This document shows positions 35,650-36,233 of a stretch of DNA of 36,233 nucleotides, in pieces (the stretch's first letter is position 1; every line of letters begins with the position of its first letter). The DNA comes from Planctomycetota bacterium (GTDB lineage Bacteria; Planctomycetota; Phycisphaerae; WQYP01). The stretch covers positions 1-36,233 of the forward strand of contig JAJZDN010000043.1 of the NCBI GenBank assembly GCA_021805985.1, read 5' to 3'. The translations under genes were made by a program, and so were the position numbers. The notes below the pieces were generated by a model. It worked only from the letters and a program-made list of their open reading frames with translations, made no database searches and was not told where the DNA came from.

Positions 35650-36233
35650 GACGTTGCCGATCAGCGGGACAAGAGCGGGCACGCGGGGCAGTCGGTGCGA
35701 AATGCTGCGGCGGCTATGGCACGCGGTGCAGGGGGAATTGAGAGTTGCTGGGCACCTCCGGCCAAGGTGTAAACCGTTCAGGGCTGAGCTTTCAGGCGTT
35801 GCCGGGAGGGGGAATCTGCGCTACGCCGGATGCGCCCTTTGAGAGCCAGATTGTCATTTTGGCAGACGCTCGGCGATCGCCGATGCGGGGCGAAAACAGA
35901 GCGCGTTGGCGGTGCGGGGAGCCTTCGGCGGAAGCCGTTGGCCGGGCTACGCTCCGGTTGAGTTACCGTCCGTAGGTGGACGTAACGGCGGAGTCGGTTG
36001 GCTTGGCGACGGGCCGTCCGCAGGGCTCGACTCGACACAGAAGATGATGGTCTGGGGAGCCAGGCGGTGAAGGTTATTGGGGTTTCACGGAGCGCCCTGT
36101 GGGCGCGTGTTCCGGGAAACCTTGGCGGTTGTTTAGTCGGCTTGATCGGGGAAAGAACAGGGCCTGCTTGACAGCCTGTTGGCGCGGATCGTCGGCATCG
36201 CCGGGAGCCATTGGCCCACGCGACAAGCAGCGC
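35650..36233. other. GC-rich structured region without a confident gene
   Basis: This end of the window is GC-rich and contains several potential stem-loops. The clearest is at 35962-35986: GTTACCGTCC pairs with GGACGTAAC around a 6-base loop with one bulged base. A minus-strand frame is open from the window edge to 35778 (about 152 codons), but it is Arg/Pro/Ser-rich and not protein-like. It could be a degenerate mobile element, a structured RNA, or the flank of a gene beyond the window. Confidence 0.35.

Noticed and set aside
35778-36233. Minus-strand frame open to the window edge
   Set aside because: Arg/Pro/Ser-rich composition without hydrophobic core or motif, in a structured GC-rich region; probably fortuitous.

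Overview
The window reads as a chromosomal segment of a Gram-negative bacterium, most likely a planctomycete of the Phycisphaerae or a close relative. This is inference from gene content: an HpnN-like RND exporter, an F1Fo ATP synthase whose b subunit carries a signal peptide, a very large candidate PPi-type PEP carboxykinase, a FolD with the DVEG variant, a secreted GH92 mannosidase and a giant RHS protein. No rRNA or intact tRNA gene was seen.

Layout. (1) 1-7700: the 3' part of an RND/MMPL exporter on the plus strand, then on the minus strand a small Gly/Tyr/Asp-rich lipoprotein, an APC amino-acid permease overlapping a secreted GH92 alpha-mannosidase, and a REP-associated (RAYT) transposase. 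(2) 7902-15891: an ATP synthase operon on the minus strand, in transcription order atpZ-like, atpI-like, atpB, atpE, atpF, atpH, atpA, atpG, atpD. It starts from a clear sigma70-type promoter. The epsilon gene atpC is missing from its usual place; the RAYT gene sits there instead. (3) 15979-18563: anmK (cell-wall recycling) and a YihY/BrkB membrane protein, both minus. (4) 18800-23818: plus-strand HPP membrane protein, a 1152-residue candidate PPi-dependent PEP carboxykinase, and a folD whose three signature active-site positions are all changed. (5) 23819-24235: an intergenic boundary with a strong hairpin terminator and a short tRNA-Ser-like 3' end. (6) 24236-34975: an accessory minus-strand operon of about 10.7 kb. 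(7) 34976-36233: about 1.2 kb with no confident gene, containing a perfect 10-bp palindrome and GC-rich structured DNA.

The accessory operon is the most promising candidate for an undescribed system. From a TTGACA promoter, with a perfect 10-bp inverted repeat covering the expected start site, it runs: a small membrane protein with a C-x-x-C...W-x-G motif; a 74-residue protein beginning MGCCGG; a Cys-rich 328-residue protein with a BACON-like domain; a GT-A-like glycosyltransferase with a DxD motif; a 2146-residue RHS/YD-repeat protein with ten consecutive histidines near its N-terminus and a 182-residue variable tail after DPSGL; and a 432-residue unknown protein whose start codon abuts the RHS stop codon. 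The BACON and RHS proteins both lack signal peptides, both carry Asn-Cys-Gln within residues 6-9, and both carry clustered cysteines soon after. This suggests a shared targeting or modification step. I infer a surface-displayed or injected RHS toxin/adhesin made with dedicated partner proteins; its delivery route is not visible here.
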